Source: Prochlorococcus sp. AG-347-J22 (GTDB taxonomy: Bacteria; Cyanobacteriota; Cyanobacteriia; PCC-6307; Cyanobiaceae). From it: DNA of 64,000 bases. Made by a program: the position numbers and the translations under genes. The stretch covers positions 85,866 to 149,865 of the forward strand of contig QCBY01000003.1 of assembly GCA_003279005.1 (NCBI GenBank), read 5' to 3'. Below the pieces are notes generated by a model. The model searched no databases. It saw nothing but the letters and a program-made list of their open reading frames with translations, and was not told the DNA's origin. Position 1 is the first letter of the stretch, and each line of letters starts with the position of its first letter. Below, piece by piece: positions 14,794 to 21,701 of this stretch.

Positions 14794-14882
14794 TTAACAA
14801 CCCTAGTAAGGCACTATGTCTACAGACCATGACTAAATAGTTGCGGGGTATTGCTTAATTTGACATGACCAATAAGGATCTA

Positions 14883-14902
14883 TTTGTTGGCGATTTGTTG
14901 GC
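14883..14902 (+). repeat. Arm-type repeat pair, cassette E left
   Basis: TTTGTTGGC at 14883-14891 and 14894-14902, 90 bp from scar 6; gggtattgc lies about 35 bp earlier. The 14511-15019 gap holds the shared 43-bp repeat, arms, terminator and scar 6. Confidence 0.92.
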
Positions 14903-15019
14903 AATCTGAAAGTAATTCTCAGTTAGGGTTTATATAAATATAATCAGTAAACAATACTTTATTGACAGACCCAAAGTATCCGTGAAGATAAAAAAATATG
15001 TGAAGAAGAAAAAAGTAAA

Positions 15020-16882
15020 TTGAAGATAGTTGATTTTGAAAAATATTTAAAGAGTCTATTTTTAATTTGCTTTATTCCAACTGGTATTGGATTAGCAGAT
15101 ACTTTTAATGGAACGGGCATTTCAAATGAACCAGAATTAAGTGGTGGAACTGTTATTGATTTCTCAAATGGAGCCGGAACATCTGGAACCTACACAGAAG
15201 GTAATGTAACTTTTTCAAGCGAAGATGGTGGTGCAATAAGAATCGAGGCACACTACAATTACAATACCTCTGGTCATTATTTACAAAATAATTGTCAAGA
15301 AACTGGATACTGCAATGCCTCTCAAATAAGTGATTCATTAAAGTTTACATTTTCTAGTCCAGTCTCGGCTTTTGGTTTTAATTGGGGAGCTTCAAATGCA
15401 TACTGGGATTTAAAAGCTTACGATTCCAGTAACGCCCTAAAAGAAACTTATAGATTACCGATTACTGGTGGTAGTAATAATGGTTATTATGCTGGTATTT
15501 CAAGCGACTCAGAGGCTATTAGTTACGCGACATTAATTTATGCGGGCCTTGGTGATGGTAGTGACTGGATTTTTATTGATAATTTTACTTATTTAGGGGG
15601 TGCAAGTGATGATGGAGATGCAACATTTACCATTACTGGATCAACTTATGCAGGAAAAGTATTAACAGCATCTCTCTCTAATTCTGACCCAGATGGCGAT
15701 GGAACTTTTAGTTACCAATGGCAATCATCAACAGATGGAACTACATGGACATCTATCTCAGGAGCAACAAGTTCTACTTACACACTTACAGAATCAGAGG
15801 AAGGAAAATATATTCGAGTATCTATAAGTTACACAGATGGCGAAAGTTATTCTGAGAGCATATTCGTAGCAATTCAAGGATTAATTCCTCAACTGCATAC
15901 AGAATGGGTGCAACCATATGCAGCGATGCAAAATCTTGGCTTAAAATCAATTTATAATAATAGAGATTTAGTTTTAGCAAAAGCAGGAAAATGCAATAAC
16001 TATGGTTGGGTAATTGGAGATTCTGATTATTGCGCTTATACCAATGCCAATAATTCAATTTCTAATGTAGAAGGAGATAGCACGAAGGGTTCTTACGAAA
16101 CAACTTCTTTTAATTCCTCTCTAAATTTAGAGAAAACTATAAATGCAAAATGGAAAGCAGGAATTGCCTATGGTGTTGGATCTTCTAATTTAAATGGTTA
16201 TGATTTCTCAAATACAACAGCAAGTTTAAGTTCTACCAATACACATTATTCAATTTATGAAGTAAAGAAAGTAAGCGATAAATTTACCCTAAAAGGGATT
16301 ATTGGAGGATCTGACTTTGACTACAAAGGAGAAAGAAATTATTCAACTACATCAGCAACATCTTCTTACGATAGCGATGGATATACAGCAGAAATAAATG
16401 GTAGTTGGGATATTAAAAAGACTATAAAAAATACGAAAACCCCAATCCGTTTACAACCATCTTTTGGGGTTGCATATGCAGCTCACACTCAAGATGGATT
16501 TAGTGAATCTGGCAGCGGAGATTTAATAACAATAGATCCTAATCAAGCAGAATCTCTACTATTTAAAACTGGAATTGCAGTAGACAAACAAATCCTTATG
16601 GAAGGAGGAAAATGGTTATTGGTCCCATCAATAGCACTTAATTATGAAGTTGATGCTTATGCTTATTCTGGTCATAGAGGACTAAAAGGATCTTTAACAG
16701 AAAGTAGTACAGCGTCTACAAGAGTATCTGCAAAGAACATGGGAGAACAAACTGGTTCTGTAAAAGTGGGAGCAGATTTTGTAGTAACAAAAGATTTAAT
16801 GTTTAATTTAAATGCAAAATATGGCTTGGCAGATGGAGGAGATGAGCAGTCCTATGGCGGCGGTTTCAGATTCGTATTCTAA
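15020..16882 (+). CDS. Secreted outer-membrane barrel protein with Ig-like domain
   Basis: The 620-residue protein begins at TTG; the nearest upstream ATG (14997) meets a stop at once. It has a signal peptide (1-26, ending TGIGLA) and a jelly-roll-like domain (27-195) with ...WIFIDNFTYLGG. An Ig-like repeat (about 198-285) has YAGKVLTASLSNSDPDGDGT, YQW.SSTDGTTW and YTLTESEEGKYIRV. A C-terminal barrel (about 290-620) with alternating strands ends in GGGFRFVF, an aromatic terminus typical of outer-membrane insertion. The layout suggests an autotransporter-like or surface-display protein with an extracellular binding domain. It could mediate adhesion or receptor masking; that is inference. Sole cargo of cassette E. 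Confidence 0.75.
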   Translation: MKIVDFEKYLKSLFLICFIPTGIGLADTFNGTGISNEPELSGGTVIDFSNGAGTSGTYTEGNVTFSSEDGGAIRIEAHYNYNTSGHYLQNNCQETGYCNASQISDSLKFTFSSPVSAFGFNWGASNAYWDLKAYDSSNALKETYRLPITGGSNNGYYAGISSDSEAISYATLIYAGLGDGSDWIFIDNFTYLGGASDDGDATFTITGSTYAGKVLTASLSNSDPDGDGTFSYQWQSSTDGTTWTSISGATSSTYTLTESEEGKYIRVSISYTDGESYSESIFVAIQGLIPQLHTEWVQPYAAMQNLGLKSIYNNRDLVLAKAGKCNNYGWVIGDSDYCAYTNANNSISNVEGDSTKGSYETTSFNSSLNLEKTINAKWKAGIAYGVGSSNLNGYDFSNTTASLSSTNTHYSIYEVKKVSDKFTLKGIIGGSDFDYKGERNYSTTSATSSYDSDGYTAEINGSWDIKKTIKNTKTPIRLQPSFGVAYAAHTQDGFSESGSGDLITIDPNQAESLLFKTGIAVDKQILMEGGKWLLVPSIALNYEVDAYAYSGHRGLKGSLTESSTASTRVSAKNMGEQTGSVKVGADFVVTKDLMFNLNAKYGLADGGDEQSYGGGFRFVF

Positions 16883-16926
16883 AAAAAATGATCCGCAATA
16901 TCCTGCATGATTCTGAAAACTACTTA

Positions 16927-16962
16927 TTTGTTGGCTATTTGTTGGCTGCTATGAGCCAACAA
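16927..16962 (+). repeat. Arm-type repeat array, cassette E right
   Basis: TTTGTTGGC at 16927-16935 and 16938-16946, inverted GCCAACAA at 16955-16962. It lies 71 bp before scar 7. Confidence 0.93.
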
Positions 16963-16970
16963 GTAAATGT

Positions 16971-17008
16971 AATAAAAAAGCGAGTCTGAGTAACTCGCTA
17001 GTATGACT
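16971..17008 (-). terminator. Rho-independent terminator beside scar 7, tRNA orientation
   Basis: On the minus strand AGCGAGT and ACTCGCT pair around a TACTCAG-type loop and are followed by TTTTTTATT. Placement matches the terminator beside scar 6, although the stem sequence differs. Confidence 0.8.
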
Positions 17009-17032
17009 TGGATTTGATTGAGTCGGGGCGAC

Positions 17033-17078
17033 AGGATTCGAACCTGCGACCTAGTGCTCCCAAAGCATCCGCTGTATT
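17033..17078 (-). repeat. tRNA-Pro 3'-half scar 7
   Basis: Identical to the tRNA through 17067, then agcatccgc, where the t variant is also found in the 5'-half remnant at 21702. Homology ends a few bases later. Confidence 0.93.
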
Positions 17079-17159
17079 GAAGCTATAACTGAGACTTATG
17101 TTGCCATCAGTACATTTAGAGAAATAAGTGTGGTCTAATTCGGACTATCTAACTTTGAT

Positions 17160-17179
17160 TTGCGTGAGTTTTGCGTGAG
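17160..17179 (+). repeat. Arm-type repeat pair, cassette F left
   Basis: TTGCGTGAG at 17160-17168 and 17171-17179, 93 bp from the scar crossover. The remainder of 16883-17354 is the cassette E right end, scar 7 and AT-rich DNA. Confidence 0.92.
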
Positions 17180-17354
17180 TTTTCATTTGACAGCCGATTT
17201 AACATAGAGGGATAAAACCCTCTTCTTTAATGGATAAAAGATTTATTGCTGAAAAGATAATGACCCTAATTATTTCTTTAATTGGTTAATAAACTCAAAA
17301 ATCCTATTTCAAATATAATAAAATACCAATAGCTTGCTATTACTTTAGTAATCT

Positions 17355-18161
17355 TTATCTAAGAGTTTTATCAGAGAATTCATTTCTATTTGATTTAGGT
17401 TTAAGTAAATAATTTCTACAACCTTCGTCCACTAATGCTGTAATAATGCCTCCAAGTGGTTCCCATTCTGATAGTTGGGAATCTTCTTTACTTAGATATT
17501 TTGTCGCCATTTCCTTTTTATCGCAGTCGAAAATAGCAAGTTGAATAGATGTATTTACTCCTTCAGCCTGACCTGTTTGACCTCCAATGAAAGTCGTTTC
17601 AGGAGATTCAGTTTTGCAATTAATTCTCCCCGAATAATTTGTGGTGCCTCTATTAGAATCTCCAAAAAAGTAGGTTGATCCAAAACCAGATTGCCAACAT
17701 TTTGTTTTTGAATCTCCAATAGTTACTTGCTGTGGGGCTCGGTCAGGTATGTACTTTCTGTAAGACCTAATAATGAAAGTTGTTTCCAAAAAACGTCTAA
17801 ATTTATTATCTACTTCTAATTGTTTGAGACTTGGATTAATATAAAATGTTCCTTGTAATTCAGGGATCTCCTTATACAACCATCCATTTATTTTAGGTTC
17901 ACCCAAAAGATCATTTCCTTTCCCTGCGATACAAAAATTGTTAATTGGATCTTCATTCTTTTCACAATAATCTTCATTCCGATTAAAGACCCCATTAGTT
18001 TTTGAACTAAATATTTTTTTATTACTATTAATACAACCTTTATAGTCTTTCGCTTTTAAACACTTTTTATGAAATTCAAAAACATCACTCGTATAAAGAG
18101 GTAAAGTAAAAATTTTTGAGAAACTTAGAAAGATTATTAATTTTATAAAATATTTATTCAT
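17355..18161 (-). CDS. Secreted hypothetical protein with C..A.DY.GC motif (268 aa)
   Basis: The start ATG at 18161 overlaps the stop of the upstream gene (TGATG), which favours it over an in-frame ATG at 18179. A signal peptide (about residues 1-19) is followed by CLKAKDYKGC, shared with its neighbour (CLQASDYSGC). The middle has PDRAPQQVTIGDSKTKCW and TFIGGQTGQAEG, the end LVDEGCRNYLLKPK. Eight or so cysteines suggest disulfides in the periplasm or outside. No known catalytic domain. It likely works with the upstream protein, with which it is translationally coupled. Confidence 0.75.
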   Translation of the reverse strand: MNKYFIKLIIFLSFSKIFTLPLYTSDVFEFHKKCLKAKDYKGCINSNKKIFSSKTNGVFNRNEDYCEKNEDPINNFCIAGKGNDLLGEPKINGWLYKEIPELQGTFYINPSLKQLEVDNKFRRFLETTFIIRSYRKYIPDRAPQQVTIGDSKTKCWQSGFGSTYFFGDSNRGTTNYSGRINCKTESPETTFIGGQTGQAEGVNTSIQLAIFDCDKKEMATKYLSKEDSQLSEWEPLGGIITALVDEGCRNYLLKPKSNRNEFSDKTLR

Positions 18162-18958
18162 CAATATAAAGAAGGACAATAATCAACTAGTGAGTATTGA
18201 ATCTGTTTATCTAAATAAGAACTTCCTTTAAAATTAGTCCCCCATTTTTTATTCATCACTTTAGTTATTTTGTCCCATTTTTTTTCTAATTCTGCATAAT
18301 GTTCTTTTTCTCCAGATAAGGCAGATTTTTTACCCTTCATATTTCTATCATAGGCTTCATGACAAGTAATACAAGCCAATGTTTTCACAGAATCTAAAAG
18401 AAGACTATTAGATGGCTTTGGAGGTCTAATCTCACAAATAGGAGGTATTAGGTCTTCTTTCTTTACTGCAGAAATTTTTTTTGATAATTCTTCCTTGTGC
18501 ATATAATAAACAACTTCATTGAAAGGACGTGTACGCATCTTTGAACAATCATTACCATATTCATTCAACAAATAAGTAATCCCTTTTTTTACTAAATTTG
18601 CTTCCATATAACTTGTGGGTTGACCTCTTTTCTGAAATTCAGATTTCATATTTTTGTAATCTTTACTAGAAATTTTTTTATTAGGAGATATACATTTTTT
18701 ATAAGCCATCTCCACGGCAACAATTGCTTGATCTAATTGATAATCTGCAAAAATCTTAAGGTCTGGTGAGAATGTATATTTATTATTATTTTTCTTTTGA
18801 TTTTTAATTTCAGACTGTTTATTTTCTTTTGAATAAGCCTTAACACATCCACTATAGTCAGAAGCTTGTAAGCACATTTTGTGTATTTTGTTGCTTACCT
18901 CTGATTTTGCCGGATATGAACAAAATAAAAGCGTAAGTATAAAAATTATCTTTTTCAT
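18161..18958 (-). CDS. Secreted hypothetical protein with CxxCH motif (265 aa)
   Basis: I choose ATG 18958, which begins a clean signal peptide (MKKIIFILTLLFCSYPAKS); the longer form from 18991 adds a charged extension. CLQASDYSGC follows at about 29-38. A C-I-T-C-H sequence (196-200) matches the covalent haem c attachment motif CxxCH, in a helical context (EAYDRNMKGKKSALSG). One such motif could mark a small c-type cytochrome-like site, but other haem-ligand features are unclear. The neighbouring gene overlaps by one base, so the two form an operon in cassette F. Confidence 0.72.
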   Translation of the reverse strand: MKKIIFILTLLFCSYPAKSEVSNKIHKMCLQASDYSGCVKAYSKENKQSEIKNQKKNNNKYTFSPDLKIFADYQLDQAIVAVEMAYKKCISPNKKISSKDYKNMKSEFQKRGQPTSYMEANLVKKGITYLLNEYGNDCSKMRTRPFNEVVYYMHKEELSKKISAVKKEDLIPPICEIRPPKPSNSLLLDSVKTLACITCHEAYDRNMKGKKSALSGEKEHYAELEKKWDKITKVMNKKWGTNFKGSSYLDKQIQYSLVDYCPSLY

Positions 18959-19085
18959 TAATTTTTCTAGTGAATCTACCTTAATATTCAATTTAATATT
19001 TTTTCTTTAGAAATACAAAAAGATCTTTACGAACTAATTTTTCTATTAATAGGCTATTAAAATTCAAGCAAAATCCCTATCATTA

Positions 19086-19423
19086 ATGAAAATAAAAAAC
19101 ATATCTTTTTCATCTAGTATTTTTTTTTTAATTTTATCTTTATCCCCTCTATTATTGCTGGTGTCCCAAAAGACAATGCAGATCATTTGTTATTTGGAGG
19201 AGGGTTTTCTTTAGGAACAACTTTATGCGAATTAACTGTTTCTAAAGATATAACTATTAATAGAGCATTGGAGTTTCGAGATAGTTACATGAGTGAATGG
19301 AATAGGCCTGAAGCTATTAGAGATTATCAATTGGTTGGGACAGGTTTGAACTTAGGTATAACAATGCTGGTAGAAAATAATATTTCTAAATATTCATCAT
19401 GTAAAGAAATAATTTTGGAATAA
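19086..19423 (+). pseudogene. Small secreted protein gene frameshifted in a T10 run
   Basis: An ATG at 19086 opens a signal-peptide-like start (MKIKNISFSSSIFF) that enters a run of ten T (19120-19129). After the run another frame continues with AGVPKDNADHLLFGGGFSLG and reaches SSCKEIILE at 19423. One additional T would join them into about 112 residues. The later part (FGGGFSLGTTLCEL, EFRDSYMSEW) resembles short secreted proteins. Either a sequencing error, a recent mutation, or slippage-based switching; the sequence alone cannot decide. Confidence 0.6.
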
Positions 19424-19433
19424 ATTTTTAGTT

Positions 19434-20357
19434 TCAAGCAGCAAGATTTCTATATCTAGTGAATTGCGGTTCAAACAGTAATTTGACAGTTCCCACAGGA
19501 CCATTCCTATGTTTGGTAACTATCAATTCTGCTATACCTCTATCTTCAGTTTCTGGATGATAATATTCATCTCGATAAAGCATAATCACTGCATCTGCAT
19601 GACTTTCTAAACTCTCGGTTTCTCTTAAATCGCATAACATTGGTCTTTTATTTACTCTGCTTTCCACATCTTTAGACACTTGGGACATAAGCACCACAGG
19701 TACATCTAATGCTTTTGCCATTTCTTTAAGATCAAGGACAATTTTAGATAACTCTTTTTCTCTAGACTCTTTATTTGGACCATCCATCATTTGTATATAG
19801 TCAACTATTACCAATCCAAGTTTTCCTAGTCCTACCTTTTCTTTTACTTTCCTACTTTTTGAGAGAATCTCTTTAACTTTGATAGAGCCCTTATCACATA
19901 TAAAAATGGGGACCTCTGCAATGTCTTCTATCTCTTTACCAATTAAACCCCACTCATCTTGCTCAATTCTTCCAGTTCTCAGTCTTCCTGATTCAATACC
20001 AAGTCCCATAGAGAGAAATCTATAACTCATTTGTTCTCTGCTTTGTTCCAAACTGAAATAACAAACAGGTAATTTGTTTGTCTTAGCAACATTTTGTGCA
20101 AGATTCATGGCAAAAGAAGTTTTACCCATTGAAGGTCTTCCAGCAAAAACAACTAATGAACCCCTTTGTAGACCTTGAGTCATAGCATCTAAGTCATAAA
20201 AACTTACAGGCACCCCTGTTGAATATCTGCCTATTGAACTTTTTTCTATGTTTTCATAAGTTGTTGGCATTATGCTCGCTAAATTTTTCATATCATCTGA
20301 ATCCTTTCTTATACGAATGCCTTTGAGTTTTAGTTGCTTTTCTTTTGAATTACTCAT
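19434..20357 (-). CDS. DnaB-like helicase C-terminal (RecA-fold) domain protein
   Basis: A 307-residue protein equivalent to the C-terminal ATPase half of replicative helicase DnaB; the N-terminal collar domain (about 150 residues) is absent. Walker A is GRPSMGKTS (73-81), Walker B LVIVDYIQM (182-190); SLEQSREQMSYRFLS, SQVSKDVESRVNKRP, DLRETESLESHADAVIML and YRDEYYHPETEDR follow in the DnaB order. All expected ATPase and DNA-loop motifs are present, so it is probably active. Without the N-domain it may not load like DnaB; phage and plasmid helicases or recombinase-mediator ATPases show similar reduction. It sits in cassette F, 360 bp from the complete tRNA-Pro, and may help the element replicate or excise. 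Confidence 0.88.
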   Translation of the reverse strand: MSNSKEKQLKLKGIRIRKDSDDMKNLASIMPTTYENIEKSSIGRYSTGVPVSFYDLDAMTQGLQRGSLVVFAGRPSMGKTSFAMNLAQNVAKTNKLPVCYFSLEQSREQMSYRFLSMGLGIESGRLRTGRIEQDEWGLIGKEIEDIAEVPIFICDKGSIKVKEILSKSRKVKEKVGLGKLGLVIVDYIQMMDGPNKESREKELSKIVLDLKEMAKALDVPVVLMSQVSKDVESRVNKRPMLCDLRETESLESHADAVIMLYRDEYYHPETEDRGIAELIVTKHRNGPVGTVKLLFEPQFTRYRNLAA

Positions 20358-20641
20358 ATTAAATTTTCGATGGAGACTTATATAAGCAAACTCAGAAAAG
20401 AATGCAAATTAAGTTTCTTTAAGTTAATTATTAATCCTGTGAAATTATTTTCCTTTAAATAAAACTATTGGAGAAGTTGAAGAACTTGATGGAAATATAA
20501 GAGTTGGTCCTGTTCATACCCTTAATTTATATTCCTCTTGAATATTGGGCTTTTGTTCAACTTATATTTTGGATAATGTTGCCATTAATTCAATTCTTTT
20601 AAAGTGATTTGTCCAGACTGGAAATATGTGAAAATATAAAT
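20358..20641. other. Intergenic stretch with a possible gene remnant
   Basis: No intact gene. Near 20470-20535 one frame reads GEVEELDGNIRVGPVHT before a stop, and nearby frames encode short hydrophobic pieces (IPLEYWAFVQLIFW), suggesting a decayed membrane-protein gene. The right part holds the cassette F arm repeats. Confidence 0.3.
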
Positions 20642-20677
20642 TTGCGTGAGTTTTGCGTGAAGCAATAATTTGCGTGA
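20642..20677 (+). repeat. Arm-type repeat array, cassette F right
   Basis: TTGCGTGA at 20642, 20653 and 20670, all in the same direction; the first two are 11 bp apart. The third is direct and not inverted as at other right ends. It lies 36 bp before the tRNA 3' end. Confidence 0.92.
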
Positions 20678-20712
20678 AATATGTATTAGCTGAGACTTAC
20701 TGCTATAACTGA

Positions 20713-20786
20713 TCGGGGCGACAGGATTCGAACCTGCGACCTAGTGCTCCCAAAGCACCCGCGCTACCAAGCTGCGCCACGCCCCG
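20713..20786 (-). tRNA. tRNA-Pro(UGG), complete; integration hotspot
   Basis: The minus strand gives a full cloverleaf: acceptor stem CGGGGCG/CGCCCCG, D-loop with AGCTTGGTAGC, anticodon arm GTGCTTTGGGAGCAC (anticodon TGG), and T-arm CGCAGGTTCGAATCCTGTG-like. Discriminator is A; CCA is not encoded. The 3' half is repeated in at least six clear scars to the left and the 5' half in one to the right, so the crossover lies in the anticodon stem-loop, an inverted repeat (GTGCT/AGCAC) around CCCAA. No clear terminator follows on the minus strand. It may be the only tRNA reading CCN Pro codons in this small genome, which I cannot check here. Confidence 0.97.
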
Positions 20787-20881
20787 CTTATAAGATCTTA
20801 ATTCATAACATGCATCTGTTAAAGACCAAAATTTAAAAATATTGATAAAAAAACGATTTTTTAAGGAAAATTTGCTAATCC

Positions 20882-20919
20882 TCGCTAGATTGTCGCTAAT
20901 GTTTTTCTTCAATTTAGCG
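20882..20919 (+). repeat. Arm-type repeat array, cassette G left
   Basis: TCGCTAG at 20882, TCGCTAATG at 20893 (11 bp apart), inverted TTAGCG at 20914-20919. Confidence 0.8.
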
Positions 20920-20960
20920 GGAAGTTTGATGACACCCGCTTTACTTAAAAATATTGAAAA

Positions 20961-21341
20961 ATGAAACGCTTACTACTTGTACCATTGTTATTAGGTTTTA
21001 TTCCCACAGCTGATGCAGGTATTTATTTTCACCCCTTCTATCAAAATGGTGTAGAAATTCGATGTTCTGACGATGAGCCAAGACATTCGATTTCTTTTAA
21101 AAATGGTAGGTATATGCTCTTTGAAGATGATGGTGATGAAAAATACAAATTTCCAAAAACTTTTTTATGGCCAGAAAAAACTGACAAGCGATATACATAC
21201 TTTCCAAGTACAGCCGGTACGTTCTGCAGTTCAAGAGAACTTACTAAGAAAGAGAGAGAATTTTACATAAAGAAAGCAAAAGACGTTTGTTACTCAGGTA
21301 GCTTGGAAACAAGGATTAAACGTTGCTATGGTTGGAACTAA
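20961..21341 (+). CDS. Small secreted protein, 126 aa
   Basis: ATG at 20961 opens MKRLLLVPLLLGFIPTADA, a clear signal peptide. The mature part is charged and Tyr/Phe-rich with Cys residues (IRCSDDEPRHSISFKNGRYM, AGTFCSSRELTKKERE, CYSGSLETRIKRCYGWN). No known domain; the ELTKKEREFYIKKAK stretch forms a helix. The stop overlaps the next ATG (TAATG), so the two genes are coupled. Small MKRLL-type secreted proteins are recurrent in Prochlorococcus islands; function unknown. Confidence 0.75.
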   Translation: MKRLLLVPLLLGFIPTADAGIYFHPFYQNGVEIRCSDDEPRHSISFKNGRYMLFEDDGDEKYKFPKTFLWPEKTDKRYTYFPSTAGTFCSSRELTKKEREFYIKKAKDVCYSGSLETRIKRCYGWN

Positions 21342-21577
21342 TGAAACGCTTACTTCCTCAACTAATAGCTTCTATCGCTTTACCTCCTGCTGTTAATGCT
21401 GAGAATTGTTGGATGATAATTACTTATGGACTTGGAGGAACTAGGGCAGGGGCATTAGAAAAAATAGAAATGCTGAGTGCAGACTTTTGCGAAAAAGAAG
21501 GAAGACGTTAGGAAAATAGTCCAACGCAGGGATTAGGTAGTAAAACTAGAAGATTTCATTGTGTTATTGGGAAATAA
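21341..21577 (+). pseudogene. Small secreted protein gene with in-frame amber codon
   Basis: ATG 21341 overlaps the preceding stop and gives MKRLLPQLIASIALPPAVNA, a signal peptide, then ENCWMIITYGLGG...ALEKIEMLSADFCEKEGRR and a TAG at 21509-21511. Reading continues in frame for ENSPTQGLGSKTRRFHCVIG up to TAA at 21575-21577. The R.FHCVIGK ending looks like the normal C-terminus of such secreted proteins as I remember them, so the TAG probably truncates a 78-residue protein. The 56-residue version could still be made. Confidence 0.55.
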
Positions 21578-21619
21578 AAATTCGGCTAATATGAAATCAC
21601 CTGTGATACTCAATAAATC

Positions 21620-21636
21620 TCGCTAATGCTCGCTAA
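21620..21636 (+). repeat. Arm-type repeat pair, cassette G right
   Basis: TCGCTAA at 21620-21626 and 21630-21636; spacing here is 10 bp rather than 11. A related tcggctaat lies at 21581. Confidence 0.75.
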
Positions 21637-21701
21637 ACAGGTTGTAATAAATTATGTAATTTCTAGTCTTTGCAATGCTTTTGGTTTGGATATTCGTCAG
21701 A

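Larger units (their letters stand above)
14794..17067 (+). mobile_element. Cassette E carrying an outer-membrane protein (TTTGTTGGC arms)
   Basis: A 2.3-kb unit between scars 6 and 7. Left arms: TTTGTTGGC at 14883 and 14894; right arms: TTTGTTGGC at 16927 and 16938 with inverted GCCAACAA at 16955; 11-bp spacing at both ends. The match between ends is perfect. The only cargo is the 620-residue barrel protein. Confidence 0.9.
17068..20758 (+). mobile_element. Cassette F with DnaB-like ATPase (TTGCGTGAG arms)
   Basis: The largest unit (3.7 kb), between scar 7 and the complete tRNA-Pro. Left arms: TTGCGTGAG at 17160 and 17171; right arms: TTGCGTGA at 20642, 20653 and 20670. It carries two coupled secreted-protein genes, a frameshifted secreted-protein gene and a DnaB-type helicase domain. 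Integration would have supplied the 3' half of the present tRNA-Pro. No recombinase is visible. Confidence 0.87.
20759..21701 (+). mobile_element. Cassette G on the 5' side of tRNA-Pro (TCGCTAA arms)
   Basis: Bounded by the anticodon loop of the complete tRNA and the 5'-half remnant at 21702. It contains the tRNA 5' half and its upstream region, two secreted-protein genes and arms: TCGCTA at 20882 and 20893 with inverted TTAGCG at 20914; TCGCTAA at 21620 and 21630 on the right. Sequence upstream of the tRNA (ttat..gatctta.ttcataaca...agacc) is repeated after 21740, so the promoter region was duplicated with the 5' half. Confidence 0.78.

Noticed and set aside
20703..20912. A 69-codon open frame on the minus strand across tRNA-Pro
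   Set aside because: Its C-terminal residues are a translation of the tRNA itself; no ribosome-binding site.
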